Below are positions 21,715 through 21,944 of a stretch of DNA of 21,944 bases, piece by piece. The stretch is taken from the IMG/VR virus record IMGVR_UViG_3300009529_000055, positions 1 to 21,944 of that record. One strand, written 5' to 3'. This stretch comes from a virus. Position 1 is the stretch's first letter, and every line of letters starts with the position of its first letter. The notes beneath the pieces were generated by a model. The model saw nothing but the letters and a program-made list of their open reading frames with translations, was not told the DNA's origin and did no database searches. Made by a program: the position numbers and the translations under genes.

Positions 21715-21944
21715 ATGATAGGAATAGGAGTAAGACAAAACAGAATCGGCTTTGATGGTGTCACCCCTCCGACACCCTGGGAAAATACTTATTCTCTTGA
21801 CTTTGATGGAGTGGATGATTTTGTTGATTGTGGGACAGGCATAGGGGATAGTCTTGGAGATAATTACACAGGCGATTTGTCTTTAAGTATGTGGTTCAAA
21901 GCAGATTTGACAAGTGGAAATGATGGTTTTTTTACAATAGGGGA
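21715..21944 (+). CDS. LamG-like lectin-domain protein (3' partial)
   Basis: From ATG 21715 the frame is open to the window edge (76 codons). After a Pro-rich leader (VTPPTPWENT) it reads YSLDFDGVDDFVDCG and later LSLSMWFKADL, the two hallmark strands of a LamG/concanavalin-A-like beta sandwich that often binds glycans. In phages such domains lie in tail fibres, adhesins or head decorations. It begins after a 3-nt gap, in the same operon. The missing C-terminal part would show what the lectin is attached to. Confidence 0.75.
   Translation, partial: MIGIGVRQNRIGFDGVTPPTPWENTYSLDFDGVDDFVDCGTGIGDSLGDNYTGDLSLSMWFKADLTSGNDGFFTIG

Noticed and set aside
1-21944. tRNA genes, CRISPR arrays, insertion sequences, integrase or attachment sites
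   Set aside because: I looked through the gaps and gene ends and saw no cloverleaf-like, regularly spaced repeat, transposase or integrase signals; gaps are too short to hold most of these.

Overview
The window is a stretch of a tailed double-stranded DNA phage genome (or prophage), almost certainly from a Bacteroidota host such as a flavobacterium. All recognised genes lie on the + strand, nearly every base is coding, and neighbouring genes are packed with 1-50 nt overlaps. At least nine junctions are ATGA-type 4-nt overlaps, which implies translational coupling. The host call rests on three things: one clear flavobacterial-type promoter (TTG, 22 nt, TAnnTTTG) in the only real promoter-sized gap, A/T-rich leaders instead of strong Shine-Dalgarno sites, and protein styles familiar from Bacteroidota phages. 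TAA, TAG and TGA all end genes, so the standard bacterial code applies. A tape measure of 829 residues and no visible sheath gene suggest a siphovirus with a tail of roughly 120 nm (inferred at about 0.15 nm per residue).

Layout. (1) 1-1279: the end of an upstream gene (possibly the small terminase) and the large terminase. (2) 1276-2501: a small CxxC membrane protein, a small unknown protein, and a tail assembly chaperone pair joined by a very well supported programmed -1 frameshift on a run of nine T. (3) 2516-8971: tape measure, a large tail-tip type protein, a small beta-rich virion protein and a tail protein carrying two carbohydrate-binding-like modules. (4) 8968-12474: a GT8-like glycosyltransferase, the portal protein (with a DnaJ-like double CxxCxGxG insert) and a MuF-like minor head protein. 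(5) 12458-16022: a glycan-modification island of seven genes: GT2-like enzyme, short sulfotransferase-like protein, another sugar-transferase-like protein, FkbM methyltransferase, a zinc-ribbon miniprotein and two tandem related GT2 enzymes. (6) 16028-18280: promoter, small RGRPKK-tailed protein, scaffold, major capsid protein and a strong hairpin terminator. (7) 18295-21711: neck and tail-completion genes, likely major tail protein and small structural proteins. (8) 21715 to the edge: the start of a LamG-like lectin-domain protein.

How it fits together. The terminase loads DNA through the portal into a shell built from scaffold and capsid protein; the neck proteins and tail terminator join it to a tube of the tail protein, whose length is set by the tape measure with help from the two chaperone forms. 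Carbohydrate-binding and LamG modules point to glycan receptors. The most unusual feature is that eight glycan-related genes (transferases, a sulfotransferase-like gene, an O-methyltransferase and an accompanying zinc-ribbon gene) sit inside the virion-structure operon rather than with early or lysogenic genes. The simplest inference is that newly made virion proteins, or host glycans at the time of assembly, receive a sugar that may be sulfated and methylated. No lysis, replication, integration, tRNA or CRISPR features are visible, and no stretch above 300 bases lacks a gene.
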